Assembly (NCBI GenBank): GCA_013399115.1
Contig: VXAA01000962.1
Coordinates: 62,001 to 126,000, forward strand
DNA: 64,000 bases
Reading direction: 5' to 3'
From: Anseranas semipalmata
Lineage: Eukaryota; Chordata; Aves; Anseriformes; Anseranatidae
The notes beneath the pieces were generated by a model. It worked only from the letters and a program-made list of their open reading frames with translations, had not been told where the DNA came from and did no database searches. Both the position numbers and the translations under genes were made by a program. Numbering within the stretch: position 1 is the first letter of the stretch; each line of letters begins with the position of its first letter. Below are positions 15,396-29,192 of this stretch, in pieces.

Positions 15396-15915
15396 CCACA
15401 GAATCACAGAACACTTAAAGGTTGGCAGGGTCCCTGAAGACTATCTAGTCTAATTCGTCTACTCAGAGAAGGGTCAGGTTGGCATTTTTTTATATTCAGA
15501 TGGAATTTCCTGGATTTCAAGTAGTACCCATGACCACTTGTCCTGTCAGTGGGCATCACAAAAAAGAGTTCGGCTTTGCCCACTTTACACCCTCCCATCA
15601 GGTGTAGTATACATCGATGAGATCCTCCCTCAACCTTTTCTTCTCCAGGCTGAACAGTCCCAGATCACAGCCCTTCCTCACAGGAGAGATATTCCAGGCC
15701 CTTCATCATCTTCATGGCCCTTTGCTGGACTCTCTCCAGTATGTCCATGTCTCTTGTACTGGGGAGCCAAGAACTGGACACAGCACTCCAGGTGTGGCCT
15801 CAGCAGTGCTGAGTACAGGGGAAGGATCGCCTCCCTCCACTTGCTAGCAACACTCCTAACACAGCCCGGGAGGCTGTTGCCCTTTTTGCAGCTGGGGCTC
15901 GTGGCTGACTCACAG
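15396..15915 (-). mobile_element. CR1 LINE 3' fragment, degenerate
   Basis: Plus-strand text begins with the reverse complement of a CR1 3' end (CACAGAATCACAGAACAC, then an AAGGTTGGCAGGGTCCC-type motif). It continues through the reverse complement of the ORF2 C-terminal region (CTCCAGGCTGAACAGTCCCA, ATGGCCCTTTGCTGGACTCT, CACTCCAGGTGTGGCCTCA). The element is therefore on the minus strand, 5' truncated near 15915. It appears to have lost a central part of its 3' portion around 15478-15490, where the text jumps from the terminal motif to the TTCAGATGGAATTTCCTGGA segment. Several stops break its reading frame. Confidence 0.9.
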
Positions 15916-15988
15916 ATTTCTTTAGATTTTTCTCGGCGATTAAAGTGATGGCAATCTAGTCACAATAGTGATTGTGAGACCACATTTG

Positions 15989-16060
15989 TTAGACCCTTAT
16001 CCTACCTCTCACCACTAACCCCAAGCCTAACTCATAACTCCTAACCCTACCCTATACCCC
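15989..16060. repeat. Degenerate telomere-like (CCCTAA-related) patch
   Basis: About 70 bp rich in variants of CCTAACCC: CACTAACCCCAAGCCTAACT, then CATAACTCCTAACCCTACCC and TATACCCC. No two perfect CCCTAA units stand in tandem. It lies about 75 bp from the 5' side of the CR1 fragment at 15396-15915. Confidence 0.5.
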
Positions 16061-17215
16061 ATTTCCAAATTCTGTTCCCTGACGCCAATATCGCAAAGCT
16101 CAAGCCCAAAGCTGTAAAAAATACAATAATGAAAAATGTGGTAGCAGAAGAAAATTAATTGCCACAGGAAATATTTATTGTTGTCAAAAATCAGTCATAC
16201 TGTTTTGGCACGATCTTGCTCTTTTAAAGTCGAGCTGGAGCAGTGAGGTAAGGCTTCATTTATCACTGTCTCAAGCAAACATTAGTACTCACTGTGTGAG
16301 AAAATTAAAGTTTTTTCTCCTGTTAGCCATGGTATTTCTGTGGCACAAGCTGATTCCCAGCTTATTTGACTTAGCAGAAACACTCAACAATAATTCCTGC
16401 CTATGAATTAAATCCAGTGTAAAGCAGCTGAAGGATAGTGATGGATCTGATGCAATGCACTAGCAAATGCCACTTGTCTTCCCTTTGACAATTATGCTAA
16501 ATACTCTATTTAAATGACATTGCTAAACTCAATGGCTCTTAAATATCATAGCCCTACTCTTCTCAAAAATTCCATGCAGATAAATGAAAATTTTATAAAA
16601 AAAAATGAGGGGAGGAGAGAGAATATTATTATTGGCATAATATATGACCATTTCCATGGCAAAAATACCATCAGCTTTTGAGTGAAATGCAGTAACAGCA
16701 ATATCATGCAGCCGTGCACTCCTTTAAATATGGGCTCCTTATCAGATATAATCAGCAATACATAAATATTTGCTGAAATGTTGTATGAAATTTATAGCAG
16801 AAAAACTATGCTGAACAAATTATCTTTTAAAATCATTAATATAAAGCACACTCTTACCAATTATATTGGATATTTCTTAGCTTCCAGGTTTATTGACATA
16901 CGTATTCTTATCTTTGAAAATGTTTGAAATACATCCTCAGTACATATTTATTTCAAATATTAAAAGTAAACATCCCTGAGAATATCTTGGAACCTGGCCC
17001 ACTTCTGAGCTATGAAATCCTCTTCTGAAAACAAATTAAAGTAGATAAATCTGTCACTTATGTTCAAGTTCTCTTTGTCCTGGAATTATCTTTCCTTTCA
17101 GAGATTGAGTCAAATAATGCTCTCCTTGTAATTCATGGAAGTATTTGGTTTTAGATACCCAAACACATGAAAAAATGTTTATATTAATATCAAGTAAATT
17201 TCATGATTATGTCTA

Positions 17216-17290
17216 GAATCAGAATAATTAAGGTTGGAAAGGACACCTGGAGACTGTGTAGTCCAGCTCCCCTACTCAAAGACAATGCAA
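17216..17290 (-). mobile_element. CR1 3' tail remnant
   Basis: About 75 bp reading AATCAGAATAATTAAGGTTGG, then AAAGGACACCTGGAGA and a TCCAGCTCCCCTACTCAAA-type segment, the reverse complement of a CR1 3' terminus. Only the last part of the element survives. Confidence 0.75.
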
Positions 17291-18085
17291 AACCAATGTA
17301 ATGCAGAAACATACAACATACAACTGCATATCAATAGGTGGAGACTGTTAAGGTAACGCATGTATTATATCTGATATAATTGACATAATACACTGGACTG
17401 GATGTCCTTTTGCTGCTCTCCTTCTGAAAAGGCTAGTATTCCTGATGAAATAAATATTTAAATATGACAAATACATCTCTTCATGTGTACACATGTATGT
17501 TTAGTCTCTTCTCCCAGTACAATATTTAAAGAGAATACTGCATGAAGACCACAGTAGACTGGATTCTTTCTGATACAAACATATTCTGGGAGATGAATGA
17601 AGCAAGTGTATGTGAGTGGAAAGATTAGCTAATACAAAACAGAAAGTATGTATTTATTTATAGAACTGTAATGGAAAGTAAGATGGTTTCTATGTATTGA
17701 TAAACACACATACTACTATGGAGGCACAAGTGCCCTTAAGACCTAAATCTTTCTTCAGCAGAAACCACTAGTACATTAAGATTTTAAATTATTCAGTGTT
17801 TTAGTCAGTCCAAAAAACTATGCATACTTTGTCCTGTCATGGCAGTTGAAATTTGATGCCACTTTTCAAACATTTTGTAATCTAGGAGAAAAGTGGGCAT
17901 AATGTCCCTGGAAGGCATGCACTGCTAGAGCAGCTGCAGTTTACTTTCATGATGTTAGCCTTTATCCTTGCAGGTGCACAGCCTGCAGGAATGAAGAACA
18001 AAACAGAAAGAACTCAGAAATGAAGAACAGACTATTCAAAATCATAACAGCAGTAACATGAGGTTCCTTATAATGTTTCAGGAGC

Positions 18086-18101
18086 TTTTTTTTTTTTTTT
18101 G
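18086..18101. repeat. Poly(T) tract
   Basis: About 15 consecutive T residues, with no recognisable retrotransposon body next to it. Confidence 0.8.
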
Positions 18102-21100
18102 GTAAACTACTGGTACTTTGCACCTATTAAAATATAAATGCAGCAGTAATCTATGGTATATTTGTGCATTTTGTATGTAAGAGATAGCAGAAGGCCTCAT
18201 GGAGGACAGCCTGTGGATTTCACTTGTTGACATCAGTAAAGCCTACAAGAGTAGTGTCACATCACATTCTCATGAGAAAGCTAACAGCAATTGCTGCAAA
18301 TGGGATGAAAAATGTTTGGATCCTGCTACTCAGAAGAGTTACCAATTGTTTGTCATTAAAATAGAAGCACACATCAAACGAATTCTGTCAAAAACGTATG
18401 AAACAAATTCTGTAGTCAATCTCCTATCCTGGGTCTGCATCTATCCAGTATCATACTCAGTAGGACAGATGGTGAAAGAAAAAAGGACAAGGGCTGGAAA
18501 AATGTTTGAGGACTGGTTTAGAATTCAGTTATCTTGATTTAGGAAAACAGAATCCATTAAAGGCAAATGGAGAATATTATACACAGGAGATGATTATCTG
18601 CAGAAACACTGAACAAAGAATAACCTACTGAGAAATAATTCCACAGAAAACGATCGGGAAGTCTGAGAAGATCACAAGATAGGCCCGCAAGAGTTATAAG
18701 ATCGGTTGCTGTGAAAGACAGCTATACCGGAGTGTATTAACAGCTACTGCTGGCAGAACACATAGCTAACATTTTCCTCCTTGCAAAGCCCTGTGGAGGA
18801 GTACCACAACCAGTCTGAATGCTGAACTTCTGGAAAGATACAGACCAATGTGAATAAGTCCAAATGAAAGCAAGAAGAATGGCTAGGAAGACAGACCAAA
18901 CTAACTGCTGGTATCTTAGCTTCAATAACACATTCACTTCAATAACACTCTAACTACCTCTTCAATCTGTAAACAAAGTATTGTAAGTTGCATCATTCTT
19001 ACTGACTGTCTTCATGAATGACTAGATATATGGCAGAGAAGGCTTCCATTGGAGGCTGCAGATCATCAAGAGAAGACAGAAAAAGCAGAGTCCCCAAATA
19101 TATGGCCCCATTTTATGTTCAGAAGAGGGTCTTCACATGGTCTACTTAAAAAACTTGAACAAAGAGAATCGTGCATCGCGTCCAAAATCAGATTTTAAAT
19201 AAATGGTGGTAAGTGGTAAATAAGCTGGTATTTTTTGTGGTTTTTGAATTTACCCTTGTGAGCTTCCCTTTCTGGCCTTTAAATATACTTCTTAGATGAA
19301 GTAGCCTCTTAGCTCCAGTAGCTGGAAAATTGAAAATTGTAGCTTTGAAAAAAAAAAACAATCTAAGCAGCCATTCTTAGGTAGCAGATGAGCAGAGAGA
19401 GAGAAGCAGTGAAACAGACATGAAGTGCCATGTGATCACAGCATCAAAGGAAAAAAGAGGAAAAATTCGGGCCAGACTAGAATAAAGAAGCAAAACATGG
19501 AGACTGACATGAAGACATTGTAGCTGGTGAGGGCAGACAGGGAGAGTTCAGGAAGAAAATGGAGCAGTTACCTGGAAGCCAAGTGAATGAGTGCACTACA
19601 TGCGTTGCAAAAGGAATAAACCACTTAGAGGTCCAAGAAGAGAAGCAAGTGAGATAAGAGACACAGCAGATTCAACAACCTGAGGCACACAATCCAGGTC
19701 TCTGAATCTCAGTTTTCCATACATTTTCGAACCCCACAATTCCCCAAGTTCACTTGATGACTAGCCTTCTTTCCTTACCCTCCATGTTGCCTGCTCCCTT
19801 TCCTTCAGGATCAGGAGATACAGAAAGCACAGACATCTTATCTCCTTCCTCTACTCTTCATAATCCAGGGAATATCCTTTCTCTTTGTTCACAGCCTTCA
19901 GACAACTGGACAATCCTGGCTTCCGGGTCATTTGCTGCCATTGCCAGATGTCGTAAGTGCCTGCTCTGACTTGCCTATCCTGCAAGAGTTATGCACACTC
20001 TGAGGGGCCAATACACTGAGCACTGCCTTTTGCAGCAAGATTAGTGTGTGAACAGCTCACCTTGGATGCTTTCTCCTGGGCTCCCTCTGCAATCTAATCT
20101 ACGCTACAGCCCAGGACTGGTACTAAAGAACACTCTGTGTTGCTCATGTTGTCCTAGTTTACAGATTAGTACCACCCTGTCCAAAAGTATGCCTATTAAT
20201 CTGTAATGACAACTTGCTTTTTAGAATGCCTTTTAGCTGATGATCTCTAGACACTCTCTGCACATTAATTGTCTCTGACAATGAAAAAGACGTGTGATTA
20301 TTTATTCGAAGTTAAGGAAACAAATGCAACTCAGACCTGAGCCATCAAGAAGCCATCTAAGACTTAATGGGTCTCCTGCTCAGGAATAACTGAACAAACC
20401 CAGAGAACAAATTAACTCTTCCAACTACTACATGTGATTGATTTTGCAGTGTTTGCCTTCTAAACCATTTAATTCTCTTAGTTTGTTTACTTCAGTGGCA
20501 ACTCTACAACAAATCTCTAGCCATAGGGCTCCTAATTGCAGTCTTATTAATACTGCCAGGCTAATAGCTACTGATGTCTTATGTTTGCAAGTACATTTTA
20601 GAATAACTAAGGGTGAAGAAAGAGACAACACTTGATTTCTGTAAGAATGTGGAAAGAGTTACAAACAAGCTAAACTCCGATGCTTAATCAATTTTTGCCT
20701 TGTTTGAAGCTTTAACTAAAGGTACAGTTCTTTTTTCTTTCTCTTTTTAATAACTTTGCCTCAGCTTTGAAGTTTCTGTAAGCTGAGGGTAGCTTATCAG
20801 AGAAGTCTCTGAGAATGAAAGATGCTTAAATAGGGCTACAAGTGAATGAGATGAATTTCAGTCTTCCTACAAAGAGGCTGAGCTCTTCAGTATAAGGCAC
20901 ATACATATTCAATCTCAAGGCAGAAGAATGGATTTAACTACAGTGGATAATGCACAAAAATCCATCCTTAGAACCCTCGTCTCAAAGGCTTTGCTCATGA
21001 TGTACTCCCTATCTCAGACTGTTATTGGCTCACAAGAGAGAAGGAGACATGCCCTTTTCTTCAGGGCTTGATTTAGACATTGCAGTACAGTATTGTACAA

Positions 21101-23204
21101 GAGAGGATAACACCTTTAACTCCTGAAGATTTAATACCTACCTAGGGAAATTATACACATAGCCTTGCCAACTATCTGATATCGTATTCCAAAGCAGTCT
21201 GGTTTTGTCTGGCTGAGGCATGCAGCTTATCTGTTTTGTTATTGTAATTTTTTAGTAAAGACATGAAAGAATTACCAAAACATTTTTTTTTTTAGCAACG
21301 TAACAGTTTATACTGGTGCAGTAATACTACAGTAGTACTCATAGTGGATGGATTCTAACAAAATAAAGCAACCTTCAGGGTGTGGGCAGATATCCAGCAT
21401 GCAAGTGTGAAAGCATATCAGATAATGACCCCATTTTAAGCCTCACAAGCACTACTGGGCCAAGCAGTTTTCTAACCCTCCTGTCAGCTGCTCTTCTGAG
21501 TTGTTTGACTTTGTTCTGTTTAAGAAGTTTGTCCGTAAAAGAAAAGTAATTTTTTGCTCACTCAGCTCAGTTTGACCAATAAGTCAGGCAGTGCTGACTT
21601 ACTTCAAGTAATTTGAGTGTAGACATGATGTGTTAATGAGAGGCTGGAGGGAGGCTAGGAGCAGGAATACCTTCTGCCATTGACTGCCACAGGATGAGTT
21701 ACCATGTCTCAGATTAGGGAACTGTAATTTCCTAAGCACGCTAACTCAATCAGCTGAGAACCTATAATTTCGGAGTGAGAACAGAAATTCCACTATTAAA
21801 AAAGGAACTCTTATATAATTGTTTAACATGATTTTTTTTTTCTATTAAATATGCTTAGTGAGGAAGTGCAACATTTTCAAAGGAACAAAATGACTTAAAT
21901 GGCATCCAACTCCGTTTTTCAAAATTGACCATTAGTCCCTTTACAATAGTCTGCTTAGAGCCTATGTCATGACTGAAAATAGAAATTCAGTTCTTAATAT
22001 GCCATCAAGCATCTAAAACCTCTACACAGTAAAACCAAGTTGTACTTTCACTTTCTCTGCTCTCATACTTAACTCATTGATGTATAGTAGACCTCAGCAC
22101 TGCTTTACAATGTTATGATAATTAGCACCCATGCAGACCGACTCAATCCTCATTAATAATGCTGCTTTGTTACTGTGAGTTGAATCCTGTTTCTCATGAA
22201 TGACGGAAAAATTCCTTTTAGATTCAATGAGAAGAAGATTAAGCTGACAGTTACAAGATTTTATTCTGGTTGTTGCAATCATGTGCCATAATATGGATTT
22301 TTTTAAATGAATGGAATAGCTTTCCATATGCATGTGTAACCCCCAACACACTGTTCCTTCCTCTTTGGTGCAGGTAGAACTACATGCATACATACAAACA
22401 CATATGTATATCTTGTATGTATGTATTCATTTATATAAAGATTAAGTTAAAGATACTCTATGTCAATTTAATATGGGGATAATTTTGCAGATGATATACA
22501 GTGCTGAAGTTGAAGAAAATTACAATAAAGGAGAGAAAAGAATGAAAATGCCTCTGGACATAAAAGTGTTTGTGATCACATTGCCTACAACCACCAATTT
22601 TTTCAATGTTATCTGCAACTATTTTAAATTCATGTTATTGTTACACAATTTAATTATATATCAGATCAGGTCAGAATCTATTAGTCTATATGTGATTACT
22701 AAGACTAATTTAATAATAGGCGTCACTATTGAACACTAGAGAAACTACATTCACTTCTATTGATTTTAAAATAATCGAAAGACAAAGTTAAAGACATTCT
22801 ACAATATTTCCCTTTTAGAATTAGCAAGTACAGTACCTCACTAAAACCAGAACATTTTGAACTGTAATTCCCTCTCTTGTAAAGGAAGCAAACTTCTGTG
22901 TTTAAGTGGATTTAATGACAATTATCCTATTATGGCCTTGATTCCACAACAGGAATAAGATGATCTGACCATGGTCCTCATATATCGTCCCACTGAAATT
23001 GTGGTTTAAAATTTGGTGACACTTGTCCTGAAGTAACTTAAGTATATGCAATGATGTCACCGAGGTTAAACACATTGAAATTGTGTTTATCCACTTCTGA
23101 GTTTGGAATTACAGAGTTTACTCTGCATGGCTTGAAGTAATGAACATGTCAGCTTACCCACTTCTTACTCAGTATAGTATCCTTACAGCCAAACTGGTGA
23201 CACT

Positions 23205-24020
23205 TTGACCAGATAAGTGGATGATATGGTGGGTGGAAAACTGGCTTGACTGCTGGCCTCAAAAGGTGGTGATCAGCAGTGCAAAATCCAACTGGCAGGT
23301 GGTTACTAGTGGTGTCCCACAGGTGTTGATACTGGGGGCAATACTGTTTAACATCCTCATTAACAACCTGAATGATAGAATAGAAAGCATTCTCAGAAAG
23401 ACTGTGGACAAAACCATACTGTGAGGAGCAGTCAATATACTGGAGCAGACAAAATACTGGAGGGCAGGGCTGCCACTCAGCTGAAAACTGGACAAGAACC
23501 TCGAAGTTCAACAAAGTCAAATGCGAAGTCCTGCACCTGGGATGAAATGACCTCATGCACCAGTACAGGCTGGGGGCCAACTAGTTAGGAAGCAGGTTTC
23601 AAAAGAAACCCAAAACCTAGTGGTGCTATTGGAGGAGTTGAACATGAGTCCACAATGTGCCCTGGCAGCAAAGAAGGCTGACCACTTTCCAGGCTGTATT
23701 AGGTGGCATTTAGCCACAAAAATGATTCTTCATACAGACTCGGATAATTCTTCCTTTAGATTGCATGTAGAGTATCACATCCAGTTTTGGTTTCCCCACT
23801 ATGTGAAAAATACTACAACACTGGAGCAAGTCCAGTGGAGCACCACAAAGATAGTCAGGGGGCTGGAACACATGGTATACGAGAACTGCATTTGCTGGCA
23901 CTTAAGAGAAGGTTAAGGAGAGATCTTACTTACTGCAACTACTTAATGGAATAGTATAGAGAAGATGGAGTCAGATTCATCTTGGAGTTTTACAACTCTT
24001 TCAACCAATACAATGACAGT
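23205..24020 (+). mobile_element. CR1 LINE fragment, old, RT C-terminal half
   Basis: Plus-strand CR1 with reverse-transcriptase remnants. The translation from 23221 gives WWVENWLDCWPQKVVIS, then SGVPQVLILGAILFNILINN, which aligns with the CR1 motif around [20 protein letters not shown]. Downstream pieces (GAAGTCCTGCACCTGGGATG, GGAGCAAGTCCAGTGGAGCA) match the CR1 C-terminal region. The FADDTK segment is destroyed and stops and indels interrupt the frame, so it is a dead and rather old copy. Both ends are approximate. Confidence 0.85.
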
Positions 24021-24216
24021 ATTTTAAAATACTTTCCTTAATTTCATGAAATATAACTGAGATTAGAATTTGCTTACTCAAATCATTTCAGCTAGTATTC
24101 ACACAAATTTCTTGGTATATGTATCCCAGACTGTTAGCAAGTAAGGGTGCCTATAAAGAAAAGTAAATTTTGAGCTTCATTGGTGATGCCTTCCCTGCAC
24201 ATTCATCAGGGTTTAT

Positions 24217-24217
24217 A

Positions 24218-24248
<31 letters not shown>

Positions 24249-24255
24249 CAAAACA
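24217..24255. repeat. AAAAC microsatellite
   Basis: A run of about seven AAAAC units after TTTATA. A simple repeat with no gene association other than its intronic location. Confidence 0.95.
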
Positions 24256-27147
24256 GCAACAAGGTAGATTTTATTTCCTTTTTTTTCTGTAGGGCAGGGC
24301 TCCATATTCTACTGACAATTCTCAAAATGGTCTCTTTGGAGGTGGTTCTGTGGTAAGCTTGTTCAAAGCTTTCAGTCTGGAATATTGGAGGGATCATACT
24401 TAAAATATTCAATTATTTGGTTTCTTTAAAAAAAATGCCTTCAATTATAAGCTTTAATAAAGTGCTGTATTCTTTTGTCATAACCCAATCCTTCAATTTG
24501 CATTATGCATATTATATTTCTACACAAAAAGCATGGGTTTAAACAGTAATGCATACAAATGCTTTCTCAGATCAATTGCTGAAGTCTAATTTATCATTAT
24601 AAAGTATTATACACTATATATATATAAAAATTGCTAACTCTAGGGGGTAGACGTATCTTTTTCATGTTTGCACGATCTCTTGCATAATGTAGACACATGA
24701 GGAAGCAATAGGAAAATGAAAAACATAATACTAAAGATGATATCAGTAATACCAGATTTCAAATAATTTCATAGAGATGCCATGAAGAGATCAATGGGGC
24801 TTTGAAGATGATTCTAAGGGTTCTCTAGGCTTTCCCTGGGAGGAAAACTAAATTTCTTTATTTTTGTTTAATTGAGCCCATCAAGATATTAAGTACCAGA
24901 ATCACAGGCTTACCTTATGGAATTATGATAATAAGGACCCTCAGCAAATTGATTATTTCCTCACTTATATCAGATGATTAGAATTTGTTACCCTTTTAGT
25001 ATTTTGTCAGTGTGCATTACAAAACTGCTGCTGTTCCATCCCAGCTGTTATAAGCATGAAACGACAGATTTGGATTTTTTTTAAATTGCTTGTGAAGTAG
25101 GGGTGCCAGCTGATTAGTCTGAGACCTATTCAACTACTATTCAACAGAAGAACCACATAAATGAGCAGAAAGCTAACACATAGTGGCACTGCTTCCAGCC
25201 ATCCAGGACAGCATAGATACTACACACACCTAAAGGTACAATATTCATGAAGAAATGCAAGAATTTACTTGCAAAGGCTGCCACTATTGGCTATTATTCT
25301 GCCTTCTGTAATCAGAAGGATATTTGAAGTTTTAATAATAATACCTGAAACAAGAGCCTTTAACAGTAAAAAAAAAAACATAATAAATGATGTAAACAAC
25401 TAGTGTATGCCTCAGTTTTTACTAGCAGCCAAATCCTACATCCAAATACTTCATGAAGAACAATTATTCTATAAGCAAAACAGTGCCATCTGAAGATGCC
25501 ATGCAGAAACCCACCAGTATGAGACTGAACCACAACCGCCAAAGACTAAACAAACTAGGACCTCCCATATTTTGGAACAGAATACATACAACCCATCAGA
25601 GAAATGCAGTCACCTTCTTCGTAGACTGGGGCAACTATTAATGACTAGGAATGGTCAGGAATGGAAAAGAAAAACTAAATTCGGTGTAACTACATTGAGA
25701 TTTGGATAGAATGCCAGTTATAAGAATGCAGATATCAGTACTGCTTCCTAATCTGACATTCTTTGAAAAAACTACTCTCTGATTCTTTTATCTTTGCCAT
25801 ATTTTTTTACCCTGGGAAAATCAGACATTTTATGGTCCAAATATTTAGCTAACAGATAATGATGAACATCTTTGTTGCCTATCCACAGGTATTTTATAAC
25901 TGTGTGAGCCTACATCATGTCAGCCTAGTCCTCCTGTGCAGGGGCATGGAAATCTTTTAGGTCCCTAAATCTGAGTTTTCTCCCAGTGTCACCTTTGTGA
26001 AGGGTGTTTCGGTTTTCTCCTTAACATTCTTCCTTTTTAAGCAACCACCACTCTGAAACATGCAGAAGACAAGTTTGGGAACACTGAAAGAGAGCTCTGC
26101 ATATGTCTCAAGAGCCACATGAGGGGAGAGGAGCACTGCATAAAGCCACTTCACCTGTCAACATCTAACTCAGGAACTAGCATTATAGGAGGTTTTGTGA
26201 GAAACAACTGCACTACTTCAGAGAGCACAAGGATAAAGATGCACAGAGAATATCACTATTAATATGACTGGAAGCAATCTATAGATAGCTTAAACAAATC
26301 TAAGCTTAAGCAAATTTAAGCAACACACATTCATCTTTATTTTTTTTTCCTTTTTTCCTTTCTCAGCTCCATGTTCAACATCCTTTGAAACCACAGTGCC
26401 CTAGCCCCATTCCTAAGGTCTTCACATACAAGAAGGATTTGTTACTTTACTCTATCAAACGATAATTCACTTGCCATGTTGTACTCTCTTTCACTGATGT
26501 GATGTGGGAAGGATAGGAGTTCTAGTTTCTTCAAAGAAATATGCTTTTAATAAAAAAAATGCCATATATGTAATTTCTATCACTTGAAAATGGCTTAAAT
26601 TGATAAGGATTCCTGGAGAAAAGGTTATTACACATCTTACATCTTACTGTTCCGTGAATTGAAGATGATACACAATAGGCTTGAAACATCTGTTTTGATA
26701 CACTTACCTGTTAATGTACGGCTGTCACAAATCTTATTTTTTTGAAACTGCTTTGTAGATTTAGGATAACTCCCCATGGATTTAAAGGTACTTTTAAAAT
26801 TACTTTGGCAGTTTACGACATTTGCATTGCTACTGTCGCATGTTTTATGCAATATGCAACTGAATTATATGCACTTTTTAAATCAGAACTCAGAATTTTC
26901 AAATGATAAGTAGCACTTCTCAGCATGAATACACTGAGAAACAGAGATGAAAATTAATATTGAATTGTTTGAAACGTCAGTTTTCTGAGTGAGAAGTGTA
27001 TACAGTTACAATTTAATTGCTTTATATCTTGTGCAGAAGAACAGAACCAAACTGAAATTGTTTATCATTTCAATATGTAATGTACAGGTAGGGGCATTTA
27101 TGTGTGAAATGAACATCAGTGAGGTGAGAAGGTGCATCGATTGTCTG

Positions 27148-27203
27148 TTTTTTTTTATTATTATTATTATTTATTTTTATTTTTGTTGTTGTTTTTGTTT
27201 TGG
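27148..27203. repeat. T-rich / ATT microsatellite tract
   Basis: A T run, then (ATT)n, ATTTTT-type units and (GTT)n, ending at TTTTGGCAG. It resembles a polypyrimidine tract plus acceptor on the plus strand, but the host gene is on the minus strand. Confidence 0.85.
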
Positions 27204-29114
27204 CAGTGAAACTGAATCCTGTTGCAATATTGCAGATGACTCGTTTGAGACCTTGGCATTTAAAATATAAATGCCAAATGTAAATACCAATATATTTCCT
27301 AGGCATTTCCTCAGTTTATTCTACTGTGAGGAAAGGCTGACCTGGGGCTGGGTTATGGTTAATGTTGTGAAGCATCTTGGTCTTATTTTATGGAGAAGAA
27401 ATGCTGTGTGGTTATTTGACAACGACATAACAATAAAAACCCCATCTCTGAAAGTGCTCTTCTCTGCTGCGCTAGACCTGAGCCTGTATTCAGTTATTTC
27501 TGTTGCTTTGAGTGGCAATGAAAAATTGCAGTGCTTTTTCATTAATTGCCCTTGCAAAGTCTAAGCTAATTACAGGGGAGCAAGATAACTTATTCTGCAT
27601 TATCAAAAGAATTTCGTAAGATTCTACTTGCTTATCTTTAGCCTCCCAAAAGCTATTTATCAAGTCTCTGACTACTGCTCTAGGTTCTCACCACAGGATT
27701 TGTTCCACCCTAAGATCCAAGACTCTAGGTAACAAAGGTGATTGGGATGTACACCAAGAGGTGCCATTTTCCCTCTGTTGTCTACAGCAGAAGCCTACTT
27801 AACTAGCTTAAACACCATATCTTTTTATGATTCATGGTAGTGAGAAATCCGTCAAAATCTGTACTGCCATACTTACACAATAGGGAAATTCAGATGTAAA
27901 GAAGACTGAATATAGTATTAAAAAATGCCTGATCTTGACTTTGATCCTAAAAATAAGAATTCAATTTTACCAACCCCGTTTTTCTCCCTAAATCTCTTCT
28001 CTTCAGAATGTTATTTAATAAGAAATGACTGAGGAAGGAAACCTTTCCTAACCTCTATAACTACCAGGTCCGCTTGTCAGAAACATATTGGAGATAAACC
28101 TGAGCAAAAGGCAATCCACAAGTGGCTGAATGTATGTGAAAAGTCAAAATCTCTTTGACACAAAGCTTTTACACTATAATGGAAAAATATTCAACATTTA
28201 AACTTCTATCAGTTTAAATTCTCAGCTAACCTATGTATACAACATAAGAAACCAGAGTCTGGACTTTGCCATATAGGTGTTAGAAAACTTCAAAGCTAAA
28301 TTACGTATTTACCACCTTAACCAATATCTTTCTCTTCATTGATACAAAGAAAGGAGAACGAGCTATTAATGCATTACCATATCTTCCATTTCCTAAATCA
28401 ACTTCTTGATGACAACCTCTTCTAATTCAGGTATCTGTTTATTGTAATATATGTTTTGCACAGCTCAACTACTAAATACAGAAAATGAAGTACAATACAA
28501 ATTGACACAAATTAAACAAACAGCAGCATATATTCTTTCTTCAACTTCTTCCAAACAAACGTCTATGATTTGTGATTAATGCTTTCTGGCATCTTATGCA
28601 TTGTGAATTTATGTCAATTTAACATTTCAGTGACTAAGCTACTTTATAAGTCAATTAAAAATTCAGTAAAAAAATCAGTGCCTCTCAGATCCTTGCAGAT
28701 GTATGTGTGATGAATTCAGAAGTGTTCACGTTTAAAAAGGAAAGAAAACCACGTGTAGACACTCTAAGTGGGATAAAAACTGCATATTTGATTTAATCAT
28801 CTCCCAATCCATCACTGTATTCGCTATCAATGTACATTACTAGGACTTAGAATTTTTTATAGCTGTTGTTCTTGTAGTTAAAAAAGTAAATACCATCTCC
28901 ACTTGGATTTATTACTAATACTGAAACAAAGTTATGGTATTAAAATGTGGCCATGTTTTAGGATAGGAGAAACCCATGTAGCTATTTATGCTCCAGAAGT
29001 CACATTCTGTTGTTAGAATGCAAATGCTTGTTTTTGACAAGTTTTCAGCCTAGCAGATGAAAGCAAATCTTTTTAAATCTGAATCAATATCACACTTTGA
29101 AATAACATACCTGA

Positions 29115-29192
29115 CCCTGCTTTGAATACAAGGCTGAGCTGGATGACCTCCTGAAGTTCCTTCTAACCTGAATTATTCTACAAGTCTAACGA
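29115..29192 (+). mobile_element. CR1 3' tail remnant
   Basis: The text GGCTGAGCTGGATGACCTCC, then TGAAGTTCCTTCTAACCTGA and ATTATTCTAC, is a CR1 3' terminus (consensus of the type GATGACCTCCTGAGGTCCCTTCCAACC). It is in plus orientation and heavily 5' truncated. Confidence 0.8.

Noticed and set aside
15538..15948. 136-codon plus-strand open frame
   Set aside because: It is antisense to a degenerate CR1 fragment.
18199..18537. 112-codon plus-strand open frame
   Set aside because: No recognisable domain and no poly(A) or retrocopy signs; treated as chance.
27070..27306. Frames made of Asn/Lys or Phe/Ile runs
   Set aside because: Produced by the T/ATT microsatellite.
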